64,000 bases of DNA from Woeseiaceae bacterium (GTDB lineage: Bacteria; Pseudomonadota; Gammaproteobacteria; Steroidobacterales; Woeseiaceae): the NCBI GenBank assembly GCA_030065915.1, contig JASJCQ010000004.1, positions 124,001-188,000 of the forward strand, read 5' to 3'. Below the pieces are notes generated by a model, which ran no database searches, had not been told where the DNA came from, and saw only the letters and a program-made list of their open reading frames with translations. Shown here one piece after another: positions 1 to 8,223 of this stretch (its first letter is position 1; each line of letters starts with the position of its first letter). A program made the translations under genes and the position numbers.

Positions 1-1143
1 AACGATGTTCGGCTGACGATCTTCCGTTGCCGCGATGCTGCTTGTCTCTTGCAGGCCCAGCGCCCACGTGCGCGGGTTCCACTTGTTAATGCCACTCGTC
101 AGCGTACCGACCCAGATCAGGCCGCTGCGGTCCTGGAACAGCGTGCTGACCGCGTCGCTGCTCAGGCTGTTCGGATCGTTGGAATCGCTGCTGAAACGCG
201 TGAACTCAAGCGACTCTTCGTCGAGCAGGTTCAGGCCACCGGTCGTGGCAACCCAGATGCGCTTGGCTTCGTCCTCGAAGACGTCGGTTACACGATCGTC
301 GGCCAGCGAGCCGGCGTCGGCCGGGTCGTGGCGAAACCGGGTAACGTCGCCCGTCCCGGCGTCTATCTTGTTCAGTCCGCTATCGTAGGTGCCGACCCAG
401 ACTCGGCCCTTCGAGTCGGATGCGATCGTGCGGATGCGGCCAGAGCTCAAAGCCTGGTCTGCATCGTCGCCAAATGACTCGACCTCACCGCTCTCGAGAT
501 CCATCGTGTAAAGCCCCGCGTCCGTGCCGACCCAGAGGCGGTTGCTGTGATCTTTGTGCAGCGCGAAAACGCTCTCGCCGCCGCCCGCGATGTCGAAGCG
601 CTCGAACTTGCCGTTAGCCGGGTTCAGTCGGTTCAGTCCGTCCTGGCGCAGGCCGACCCAGATCGAACCATCGCTGTCGGCCAGCAGCGAGCGAACGATG
701 TTGCCGGCGATGCTGAACTCGTCCTCGGTGTCGTGACGGTAGGTCGTGAATGTCTCGGTATCGCGATCGAATTTCGACAGGCCGCCGCCCTTGGTCGCCA
801 CCCACAATGCGCCGCTCGCGTCCTCGACGAGGTCGTAGACGAAGTCGTTGCGGAGCGCCTCGGCGTTGCCGCGTTCCTGGCGGAAGTGCGAAAACCTGTA
901 GCCATCGTAGCGGTTCAGGCCGTTCTCTGTGCCGAACCACATGAAACCTTCCGAGTCCTGAAGAATGCTGACGACGGTGCTCTGAGAGAGACCGTCATCG
1001 AGCGTCAGGTGCTCGAAACGCATCGGATGGGCATCCTCGCCAGCCGCCGCCATGACCGGCCACAACAGGACGGTCAATACGGCGAGCAGGCATTGCTGCG
1101 TGCCCCTGCGTATGCAATTCATAAGCTGTCCGAAATCCATCAT
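1..1143 (-). CDS. Two-component regulator propeller sensor protein (3' end outside window)
   Basis: Reading leftwards from an ATG at 1143 there is an open frame that runs off the left edge without a stop, so 381 codons of the N-terminal part are visible. A basic N-terminus and hydrophobic stretch (about residues 10-32, ending in MAAAG) looks like a signal peptide. It is followed by about seven blade repeats of the form (I/L)WVGT..GLN, typical of the periplasmic seven-bladed Reg_prop sensor domain. An AAGGCGG-like ribosome site precedes the start. In this family the missing C-terminus is a histidine kinase, hybrid kinase or GGDEF output; given the two c-di-GMP genes upstream, a GGDEF output is plausible but cannot be seen. 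The ligand is unknown. A second in-frame ATG at 1140 is equally possible. Confidence 0.85.
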   Translation of the reverse strand, partial: MMDFGQLMNCIRRGTQQCLLAVLTVLLWPVMAAAGEDAHPMRFEHLTLDDGLSQSTVVSILQDSEGFMWFGTENGLNRYDGYRFSHFRQERGNAEALRNDFVYDLVEDASGALWVATKGGGLSKFDRDTETFTTYRHDTEDEFSIAGNIVRSLLADSDGSIWVGLRQDGLNRLNPANGKFERFDIAGGGESVFALHKDHSNRLWVGTDAGLYTMDLESGEVESFGDDADQALSSGRIRTIASDSKGRVWVGTYDSGLNKIDAGTGDVTRFRHDPADAGSLADDRVTDVFEDEAKRIWVATTGGLNLLDEESLEFTRFSSDSNDPNSLSSDAVSTLFQDRSGLIWVGTLTSGINKWNPRTWALGLQETSSIAATEDRQPNIV

Positions 1144-1279
1144 TCCATCCGCCTTTTGTCCCTTGTCCGCGTTGACCTCTTCCGGGTAATCGCGGAGTTC
1201 GAATCAGTGCGGCAATGAGACCACGACGGGCCGGATCCGGGCGGTGACCGGTGGCTTCAGGGACTGCGGTGAAAGTGTG

Positions 1280-1304
1280 AACCAGTTCTCATAATGAACC
1301 GGTT
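1280..1304. repeat. Imperfect inverted repeat between c-di-GMP gene and propeller gene
   Basis: Two 9-base arms, 1280-1288 and 1296-1304, match as an inverted repeat with one mismatch around a 7-base centre. On the minus strand it lies just after the stop of the EAL gene (1317), but no T-run follows, so it is at best a weak terminator or a binding site. Confidence 0.35.
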
Positions 1305-1316
1305 AAATTGGCGGGA

Positions 1317-3197
1317 TTACGGCGTATTTTGCAGCAGCCGGACGACTTCGTCGGGGCTCACGGCGGGCGACAGGAAGAAGCCCTGGTACTGGTCGCAGCC
1401 CATGCCACGGAGCATGGCCAGCTGTTCATTCGACTCCACGCCCTCGGCGACGACGGTCAGGTTCAGCTTCTGGCCCAGTGCGACCATGGCCGACGTGATC
1501 GCGGACTCGGCGCCGTTCGAACGGAGCTCCATGATGTAGGAACGATCGATCTTCAGGACGTCGACCGGCAGATCCTTGAGGTAGGCGATAGCGGCTTCGC
1601 CGGTGCCGAAGTCGTCGATAGACAGCGATACGCCGAGTGTCTTCAGGGCCTCGAGCCTGTCCAGCACATTGGTCTCGGGCGACAACGCGCCGCGTTCGCT
1701 CAGCTCGAGGTCGATCAGGCTCGGGTCGACGTCATGTCTTTCCAGGCATCCGCGTACGACGTCGGGGAATCCGGGGTCGAGCAACTGGCATTTCGAGACA
1801 TTGACGGACATGCGAATCGGATCCAGCCCCTGTCTCTTCCAGCTGTCGAGCTGCTGGCAGGCGGAATCCAGCACGAACCTGCCGATCGTAACCATCAGTC
1901 CTGAGCTTTCGGCGATCGGCACGAATTCGGCGGGCGACAGGAAGCTGCCGTCGGCTTGCGGCCAGCGCAGCAGGGCTTCGCAGCCAACGATGCGATTGCT
2001 CGCGATATCGACGAGAGGCTGGTAGGCGAGCCGGAGTTCGGCATTGTCGATGGCGGCATGCAGGCGGTTTTCGATTCGGAGCTTGCGCGCGATGTCCTCG
2101 TCCACCTTCTTGCTGTGGTGACAGAACTGCGCGCCTCGGCTGCGCGCCTCACGCATGGCCGACTCCGCTTTTCCGAGCAGCTGAGGCAGGTCAGACACTT
2201 CTGTCGGATACACGGCGGCGCCGATACAGGGCGACAGGTACAGGGCTTGTCCATCGACAGTCATCGGTGCAGACAGCCTTTCGATAATTGTCCGGCGTAG
2301 CTCGTCGAGCTCGGCGGCTCCAGGGGAAACGGTCATCAACAACGCAAACCGGCCCGGATCGATCCGCGCAACCGAGGCCGTGCGCAGACCGGACTCGAGC
2401 TGTACCGAGTCGGCCGTCGATTGAAGGCAGTCTCTCAGGATGCCGGCGGTGTCGAAGGCCACCTGGTCGCTCTGCTTGGCGCCAACCGCCTCGGTGATCA
2501 GGTTGAACCGGTTCAGGCTGACCACGCAGACGAGCAACACATTGTCGTTGCCCGTAATCGAGGTGGCGCTGCGCTGCAGCAGTTCCCGGAACTTGCTGCG
2601 ATTCGGCAAGCCTGTCACGGGTTCGAAGGACTCGGACGTCCGTTTTTGCTCGCGGACCCTGTCCGCAAGTTCCACGGCAGAGCGCAGCGAATCACGAGCC
2701 TGTTCCAGCGCAGCGTCATTGTCTGCGATCTGTACCGCCTGGCGCACCCGGCGGCTGAGAATCCGCCAGTCGAACGGTTTTCTTGCGACGTCGTATGCGC
2801 CATTGTCCAACGCATCCCGGGTCTCGCTGCTCGAGTGGCTCAGCACGATGACCGGCGCCTCGACCGCTTCCGCGTCCAGCACGCTCTGGTATACGGGCCG
2901 CCTGCGGCTGTCGCGGAAGGCGGCTTCCGCGACGATGGCGCAGGGATCCAGCGTTTCCGCCGCAAGTACTGAGTGCTCCGGGTCATCCACCAACGTCACC
3001 GCGAAGCCGGAGCGTTCCAGCCAGCGAATATCCCAACGCTTCAGCGACCGTGGCCGGCCGAGCAGCAGGACGCGCTTCTCCTCAGGCTGTTGGTCATCGT
3101 AGCTCTCGTCATTCGCGACCGACATCAGCGACTCAAGAATGCCGGTCACCTCGGTGAGGTCGTCCGATTCGAAGTGTGTCCCGGCCGGCTTAGTCAT
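1317..3197 (-). CDS. REC-like / GGDEF (degenerate) / EAL c-di-GMP phosphodiesterase
   Basis: A protein of about 626 residues. Residues about 38-150 have the shape of a response-regulator receiver, but the usual phospho-acceptor aspartate is replaced (strand AIVAEA), while the lysine of ARKPF is kept, so it is probably a pseudo-receiver. A GGDEF-fold segment (about 190-355, starting GLPNR) has the signature replaced by RIDPGRF, so no cyclase activity is expected. The C-terminal EAL domain keeps CEALLRW, NVS, ELSE, DDFGTG, KIDRSY, AEGVE and the final QGF, hence a probably active c-di-GMP hydrolase. The ATG at 3197 is preferred over a GTG further upstream because it overlaps the stop of the preceding gene by 8 bases and follows a GAGGG; this implies coupled translation with the neighbouring EAL protein. 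Cytoplasmic, no membrane segment seen. Confidence 0.88.
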   Translation of the reverse strand: MTKPAGTHFESDDLTEVTGILESLMSVANDESYDDQQPEEKRVLLLGRPRSLKRWDIRWLERSGFAVTLVDDPEHSVLAAETLDPCAIVAEAAFRDSRRRPVYQSVLDAEAVEAPVIVLSHSSSETRDALDNGAYDVARKPFDWRILSRRVRQAVQIADNDAALEQARDSLRSAVELADRVREQKRTSESFEPVTGLPNRSKFRELLQRSATSITGNDNVLLVCVVSLNRFNLITEAVGAKQSDQVAFDTAGILRDCLQSTADSVQLESGLRTASVARIDPGRFALLMTVSPGAAELDELRRTIIERLSAPMTVDGQALYLSPCIGAAVYPTEVSDLPQLLGKAESAMREARSRGAQFCHHSKKVDEDIARKLRIENRLHAAIDNAELRLAYQPLVDIASNRIVGCEALLRWPQADGSFLSPAEFVPIAESSGLMVTIGRFVLDSACQQLDSWKRQGLDPIRMSVNVSKCQLLDPGFPDVVRGCLERHDVDPSLIDLELSERGALSPETNVLDRLEALKTLGVSLSIDDFGTGEAAIAYLKDLPVDVLKIDRSYIMELRSNGAESAITSAMVALGQKLNLTVVAEGVESNEQLAMLRGMGCDQYQGFFLSPAVSPDEVVRLLQNTP

Positions 3198-5007
3198 CGT
3201 TACGACCCTCGCCCGCGGGCGCAGGATTCGCCAGGTAGCGTTGCATGCTGTCGGCGTCCACCGGCTCACAGAACAGGAAGCCCTGCAGGTTGTCGCAGCC
3301 TATTTCGGTCAGCGCTTCCCCCTGCTCCCAGGTCTCGACGCCTTCGGCCGTCACCCGCAGGCCGAGCTCATGCGCCATCGCCGTGATCGCGGCGCAGGCG
3401 GCCCGGCTCGACGGGCTGTGATCGACCATGGCGGTGAACTTCTGGTGGATCTTGACGCCGGCGATCGGGCTGTCCGCCAGGTAGTCGAATGAGCAGATGC
3501 CGGTGCCAAAGTCGTCGACCACGAGATTGATGCCGAGATTCGTCAGGGCGCGACAGGTGGTGAAACTGCGCATCGCGTCTCGAAGCAGCAGGTGCTCGGT
3601 GATCTCCAGGTCAACACTGCCGCCGTCGATGCCCGAGTCGTCGAGCACCCGGCCGAGGCGATCCGTGAAATCTTCGCGGGCGAATTCCTGCCCGGAGACA
3701 TTGACGGCCAGTCTCAGGTCGGGGTGCGCCTCGGACCGCCACGCGGCCAGCTGCTCGCAGGCCGTGGCGAACACCCACTCCCCGATCGGCACGATCAGGC
3801 CAGTGTACTCAGCAGCCTTGATGACTTCCTGGATCGGCCGGCTTGCGAACAGCGGCCTTGGCCAGCGCAACAGGACTTCAATCGCAGTCACGCTGCCGTC
3901 CGGCTGTGAGTGGATCGGCAGGTAGTTCAGCTGGAACTCCTGGCCGCGCAACGCGGTCTCGAGTTCGACGACGAGGTCCTGTCGCTCCAGGGCGCGCATC
4001 CTGACGGTGCCCGAGTGAAACTTGTGATGACTGGTATGGCTGAAGCGCGCTTCTTGCACGGCGACGATGCCGTTCTCCAACAGTTCGGCACTGCGCTCGC
4101 CATCCTGCGGGTACAGCGCAATGCCTAAGGAGATGTTGAGTTCGTATTCCTTGGCCTCGATGACCATCGGCGCCGCCAGCAGCCCGGTCAGCCGTTCGGC
4201 GACCGCCTGGGCATCTTCGCCCGTCTCGATGTCCGGCAGAACGACGGCGAACTGCGTCTCATCGATTCGTGCGACGGCCGAGTAGCGTTCGTCATCGTCT
4301 TCATCCTGCTGGTTCGCGCCTCTGAGCGTACGCGTCAGTCGGGAGGCGACATTCGCGAGAATGACGCGGTACACGCTTTCTCCGTGCGTGGTCTTCAGGT
4401 CCTGATCTTCTTCTTCCTCGATGTCGATGCAGATCAGGGCGCCGCGACCCTGGCGCAGCCGAATGCGCTGGATAATGGCCGCGAGTTCACCGGCCAGCCA
4501 GTCCCGGTTCGGGAGACCGGTGTCGCTGTCCATGTAAGCCAGGTCGGCGAGTTCCTCAATGGCGGCCTGCGTCGCGCTTGCATCGCGAGCGATCAGCATG
4601 ACCCGGTCTCGGCCCTGCGGGACAAACAAGAACTCGAGGCAACAACCGCTGCCGGAGTCATCCGTCGACTGGATGCTGTGCGCCTGGCGGCTCTGCAGCG
4701 CTTTACGAATATTGCGTTTCACCTGGCCACCCGTCGTTCCGGGCCAAAGTGACTCGACGGCGGCGCCCGGCTCGACGTCGCTCGGCAGCACGCCGGTTCG
4801 GTCGGTGCGACTGATCACGCTCTCGACCTTGCCCGCGGACGACACGATAGCAATGAGGTTGGCGTCTGTTCGGTCCTGGTCGGGCGACGGATCCGTGCGT
4901 TGCCGCCACAGCTTCAACTCGCGTGCGTCGAACGCCGTCATATCCAGGTCCGACGGCAGTTTGCCGCGTTCCGGGTCTGCCGGTTTCTTGTCTGCGCTGC
5001 TGCCCAA
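3190..5007 (-). CDS. PAS-like / degenerate GGDEF / EAL-family protein
   Basis: About 605 residues if started at the TTG at 5007, which has AGGAGA nine bases upstream; a GTG at 5097 would add 30 arginine/proline-rich residues with no ribosome site. The first 140 or so residues look like a PAS-type sensory fold. The GGDEF-like middle begins GLPNR but carries RIDETQF in place of GGDEF. The EAL domain reads IEVLLRW, i.e. EVL instead of EAL, yet retains NVSG, LEITEH, DDFGTG, the lysine of GVKIHQ, AEGVE and LQGFLF. It could be a weak phosphodiesterase or a c-di-GMP-binding effector. It is the upstream member of a two-gene EAL pair and overlaps the next start, so both are made together. Confidence 0.85.
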   Translation of the reverse strand: MGSSADKKPADPERGKLPSDLDMTAFDARELKLWRQRTDPSPDQDRTDANLIAIVSSAGKVESVISRTDRTGVLPSDVEPGAAVESLWPGTTGGQVKRNIRKALQSRQAHSIQSTDDSGSGCCLEFLFVPQGRDRVMLIARDASATQAAIEELADLAYMDSDTGLPNRDWLAGELAAIIQRIRLRQGRGALICIDIEEEEDQDLKTTHGESVYRVILANVASRLTRTLRGANQQDEDDDERYSAVARIDETQFAVVLPDIETGEDAQAVAERLTGLLAAPMVIEAKEYELNISLGIALYPQDGERSAELLENGIVAVQEARFSHTSHHKFHSGTVRMRALERQDLVVELETALRGQEFQLNYLPIHSQPDGSVTAIEVLLRWPRPLFASRPIQEVIKAAEYTGLIVPIGEWVFATACEQLAAWRSEAHPDLRLAVNVSGQEFAREDFTDRLGRVLDDSGIDGGSVDLEITEHLLLRDAMRSFTTCRALTNLGINLVVDDFGTGICSFDYLADSPIAGVKIHQKFTAMVDHSPSSRAACAAITAMAHELGLRVTAEGVETWEQGEALTEIGCDNLQGFLFCEPVDADSMQRYLANPAPAGEGRNDD

Positions 5008-5387
5008 GTTGCTGATTCTCCTGCGAGGAATCGACGCCTGCTGCGATCCGACGAGAGGCACGGGCAAGCCTGCCCGAGTCCCGACCCGAGTAACCACGGC
5101 GATAATAACGGCCGGGAATAAGAATTCTTGAGAGACGACGCACAGTTTCGTTACAAAATTAACGATTGGTCAAAAAGGCACAGAAAACGAGCGTTTACGG
5201 CCGTTGAACCTGTCCGCAGTCGAAAACGGGGCTCGCAGCAGCCCGGTCGTGCAGCCGGCGTCGATTGCTACATGTTGAAACAGTGTTGAGCGGCTTTCTT
5301 GGCTAACATCCAAGCCTTCTGTCAGCACGCTCGCGCCCTGGTCTCGGCGCTGGCGTTTCTTCCATCTGTTTCGATACCGGACTTCGC
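5008..5387. other. Divergent intergenic region between EAL gene and cbb3 oxidase operon
   Basis: About 380 bases that must hold the promoters of the leftward EAL pair and the rightward oxidase operon. It contains a 10-base palindrome (AAGAATTCTT, 5120-5129) and an AT-rich patch around 5145-5175. I found no convincing FNR/Anr box although cbb3 operons are often under FNR control, and no clear -35/-10 pair. Confidence 0.4.
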
Positions 5388-7043
5388 ATGTCTACAGCGA
5401 TTGCATTTCTATTGGCCGCCACTTTCGTGATCTCCGTCGGCGGGCTCGGCCTTCTGATCTGGGCGCTCGTCAACGACCAGTTCACGATGGGTAAGCGTGC
5501 GGCGCAGACGATCTTCGGCACTGACGAGGTCGGCCGCGTCGAGGACCCGGCGACGCCGGCTGACACGCGGGCCGAGATGCAGCGCGAGCGCGGCGAGATC
5601 GCAGACCGCGGCCAGCAGGGGCTCGAGGACCGTGCCGCCCGAGTCCGCGCGGATCGATCCAGCCGCACGCCGGTCACCTGGTGGCTCGCGTCGTCACTCG
5701 TGTGGCTCGTGCTCGGCTCGATCATCGGGCTCATCGTCTCGATGAAATTCCATATGCCCGACTGGCTGGTCAGCGATCCGGCGCTGACCTTCGGGCGGCT
5801 GCGACCTGCGCACCTGAACCTGGTCGCCTACGGCTGGGCGTCAATGGCCGGCGTCGGCGTCGGCATCTGGCTGATCCCGCGGCTGTTCAAAGTGACGCTG
5901 CAGGGACCGGCGTACGCAACGGCCGGCGCTATCATCTGGAACGTCGGGATATTCCTCGGTACCGCCGCCTTGCTGACCGGCTACTCGGATGGCATGGAGT
6001 GGCTGGAATTCCCGTGGCCTATCGACATCACGATGGTCGTCGGCGGCGCGCTGGCCGCCGTGCCTTTGATCCTGTCGCTGCTGAAGCGGCGCGTGCAGCA
6101 CTTGTACGTCAGCGCCTGGTACCTGCTGGCCGCGCTGATCTGGTTCCCGATGCTGTTCGTCACGGCGAACCTGCCGAACCTGTTCTCCGGCGTCGAGCAG
6201 TCGATGTTGAACTGGTGGTACGCGCACAACGTCCTGGGTCTGTGGATGACGCCACTCGGACTGGCGGCGGCCTACTATATGATTCCGAAAATCGTCGGCG
6301 CGCCGATCTATTCCTACAGCCTGTCGCTGGTCGGCTTCTGGGCGCTGGCGCTCTTCTATTCGCAGGTCGGCCTGCATCACCTGATCGGCGGGCCGGTACC
6401 GACCTGGGCCGTCACGATCTCGATCGTGCACAGCGTCATGATGGTCATCCCGGTCGTTGCCGTCGCGGTCAACCACCACATGACGGTCGCGCCACGCTGG
6501 CGCTTGCTGCTGTATTCTCCGACGCTTCGTTTCGTCGTTCTCGGCGCCGTCATGTACACGGCGGCCTCACTGCAGGGCTCGATGCAGGCCTTACGGTCCG
6601 TCAATGAGATCACGCACTTCACGCACTACACGGTGGCGCACGCGCACTTAGGCTTGTACGGCTTCCTGACGTACATCATGTTCGGCGCGATCTACTTCAT
6701 CATGCCGCGACTGACCGGCCGTGAATGGCCGTACCCGAGAGCCATCACGGCGCACTTCTGGCTGGTCTTCATAGGCTTTGCCGTCTACTTCATTTTCCTG
6801 AGCATCGGCGGCTGGCTGCAGGGGCTTGCGATGCAGGATCCGTCCCGGCCGTTCATGGAGTCCGTGACACTGACGCTGCCTTACCTCGAAGCACGCTCGA
6901 TTGGCGGTGCGATCATGACGCTCGGTCATGTCGTGTTCGCCGTGCACGCGTTCATCGCGCTCACGCGCTCCGGGCCGGTCCGCGATGACGCCGCGCTGTT
7001 CCGCCGGCCCGCCGCACGAAGCGCGGCAGGAGGTTCGGCATGA
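5388..7043 (+). CDS. ccoN: cbb3-type cytochrome c oxidase subunit I with CcoS-like N-terminal fusion
   Basis: 551 residues in the inner membrane; the catalytic haem-copper subunit that reduces oxygen. Residues about 100-540 form the CcoN core: low-spin haem histidine in RPAHLNL (near 142), the copper ligands WWYAHN and HH in VGLHHL, and the haem histidines of HYTVAHAH. The first about 57 residues resemble CcoS, the small oxidase maturation protein: one membrane helix, then IWALVNDQF and an AAQTIF segment ahead of an acidic stretch. A charged linker (about 58-95, rich in R/E/D) joins the two parts. CcoS is normally a separate gene, so this is an unusual fusion. The stop overlaps the ccoO start by 4 bases. 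No CcoQ gene is present in the cluster. Function of the core is sure; the CcoS reading is by resemblance. Confidence 0.93.
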   Translation: MSTAIAFLLAATFVISVGGLGLLIWALVNDQFTMGKRAAQTIFGTDEVGRVEDPATPADTRAEMQRERGEIADRGQQGLEDRAARVRADRSSRTPVTWWLASSLVWLVLGSIIGLIVSMKFHMPDWLVSDPALTFGRLRPAHLNLVAYGWASMAGVGVGIWLIPRLFKVTLQGPAYATAGAIIWNVGIFLGTAALLTGYSDGMEWLEFPWPIDITMVVGGALAAVPLILSLLKRRVQHLYVSAWYLLAALIWFPMLFVTANLPNLFSGVEQSMLNWWYAHNVLGLWMTPLGLAAAYYMIPKIVGAPIYSYSLSLVGFWALALFYSQVGLHHLIGGPVPTWAVTISIVHSVMMVIPVVAVAVNHHMTVAPRWRLLLYSPTLRFVVLGAVMYTAASLQGSMQALRSVNEITHFTHYTVAHAHLGLYGFLTYIMFGAIYFIMPRLTGREWPYPRAITAHFWLVFIGFAVYFIFLSIGGWLQGLAMQDPSRPFMESVTLTLPYLEARSIGGAIMTLGHVVFAVHAFIALTRSGPVRDDAALFRRPAARSAAGGSA

Positions 7044-7639
7044 CGCGCGCACTGGGAATCGTAGCCGCCGCTGCAATGATTCTGCTGTTCGCGGCGTTAA
7101 TGATCGTCGTGATGCCGTCGATTCAGCTGCAGGCATCCGTTAAGCCACCCGAGGGCCTGACGCCTTACTCGGAATCGGCCCTGGTTGGTCGCGAGGTCTA
7201 CATCAGCCTCGGCTGCGTCTACTGTCACAGCCAGCAGACTCGCGACCCGTCGCTCGGACCCGATGCCATTCGCGGCTGGGGCAGGGCGGCCGTGCCGGCT
7301 GACTTCATCTACGACTCGCCGCACCTGCTCGGCACGATGCGGACGGGGCCGGATCTCTTGAACATCGGCGCCAGGCAGCCGAGCGTCGACTGGCATATGA
7401 CCCACCTCTACAACCCGAGGGCCGTGATGCCGGAGAGCATCATGCCGGCCTATCCGTTCCTGTTTGAGGTCAAGGAAGAGGCCGGCCCGCGCGACAATGT
7501 CGTTAACCTGCCTCAAGAGTTTGCACCGGACGGCGGCGTTGTCGTCGCTCGCCCGGCGGCGAGGGATCTCGTGCAATACCTGCTGGAGCTCGACCGGACC
7601 TACCCGGTAGACGAGATCCCGGTCGAGGAGGCGAACTGA
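7040..7639 (+). CDS. ccoO: cbb3-type cytochrome c oxidase subunit II (monohaem)
   Basis: 199 residues. An N-terminal membrane anchor (about 5-27) is followed by a periplasmic cytochrome c domain with the haem site C59-V-Y-C62-H63 and the CcoO-typical continuation SQQTRDP, and later methionines in AVMPESIMP that offer the sixth ligand. It passes electrons to CcoN. The ATG overlaps the ccoN stop (ATGA) and its own stop shares one base with the next ATG, so the three oxidase genes are translationally coupled. The match to CcoO/FixO is strong in length and motif. Confidence 0.93.
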   Translation: MTRALGIVAAAAMILLFAALMIVVMPSIQLQASVKPPEGLTPYSESALVGREVYISLGCVYCHSQQTRDPSLGPDAIRGWGRAAVPADFIYDSPHLLGTMRTGPDLLNIGARQPSVDWHMTHLYNPRAVMPESIMPAYPFLFEVKEEAGPRDNVVNLPQEFAPDGGVVVARPAARDLVQYLLELDRTYPVDEIPVEEAN

Positions 7640-8223
7640 TGGCAGACGATCGCTTCGACCGGCCGCAACAACGTGAGCGCGATGAGCCGGATGAGCTCAA
7701 GTCGCCGATCCCGAGGCCGCTGGCCCTGTTGTCGATTGCATTGCTGGCGTGGGGCTCCTGGTACTACTTCCAGAACACCGGCTATCCGGTCGGCGCCGGC
7801 GATCGCCGCACGGCCATCGTCGTGTCGGACACCGTCGACGGTGCCGCGGTCTACGCAGGCAACTGTGTCGCCTGCCACCAGGCGGCCGGACAGGGCCTGA
7901 GCGGCATTTTTCCGCCGCTGGTCGCGTCGTCCTGGGTCGTCGAAAACGACGAGCGGCTAATCCAGATCCTGCTGCATGGCGTACAGGGGGAGATGATCGT
8001 CAACGATCAGGCGTACAATGGCGTCATGCCCGCGTTCTCGCAGCTCAGTGATGCTGAACTGGCTGCCGTGCTGACGCACATACGTACGAACTGGGGAAAC
8101 AGCGCTTCGCCGATCACGGCCGATCAGGTCGAAGAGGGCCGGCAGCGCTACCCCGAGGGCCGCGGGCCCTGGAATGGTGGTCAGGAGCTTGATGATGTCT
8201 TCGCTCCCGGAGAGGGTGCCTGA
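7639..8223 (+). CDS. Membrane-anchored monohaem cytochrome c, third subunit of the cbb3-type oxidase
   Basis: 194 residues in the place of ccoP. It has a hydrophilic N-terminus, one membrane helix (about 27-44) and a single periplasmic class I cytochrome c domain with C76-V-A-C79-H80 and a candidate methionine ligand in GVMPAF. Classical CcoP (about 300 residues) carries two haem sites; only one is present here, so the electron entry path must be shorter. Position, coupling to ccoO and the following copper ATPase argue that it is the electron-donating subunit. It could also be a soluble-type donor tethered to the complex. A CcoP symbol is withheld because of the missing haem. Confidence 0.85.
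   Translation: MADDRFDRPQQRERDEPDELKSPIPRPLALLSIALLAWGSWYYFQNTGYPVGAGDRRTAIVVSDTVDGAAVYAGNCVACHQAAGQGLSGIFPPLVASSWVVENDERLIQILLHGVQGEMIVNDQAYNGVMPAFSQLSDAELAAVLTHIRTNWGNSASPITADQVEEGRQRYPEGRGPWNGGQELDDVFAPGEGA

Noticed and set aside
1190..1215. tRNA-like TTCGAATC phrase
   Set aside because: No T-stem complement, acceptor stem or anticodon arm around it.
5159..5173. Possible FNR box TTAACGATTGGTCAA before the oxidase operon
   Set aside because: It is one base too long and matches the TTGAT-N4-ATCAA pattern poorly; it also lies over 200 bases from ccoN.
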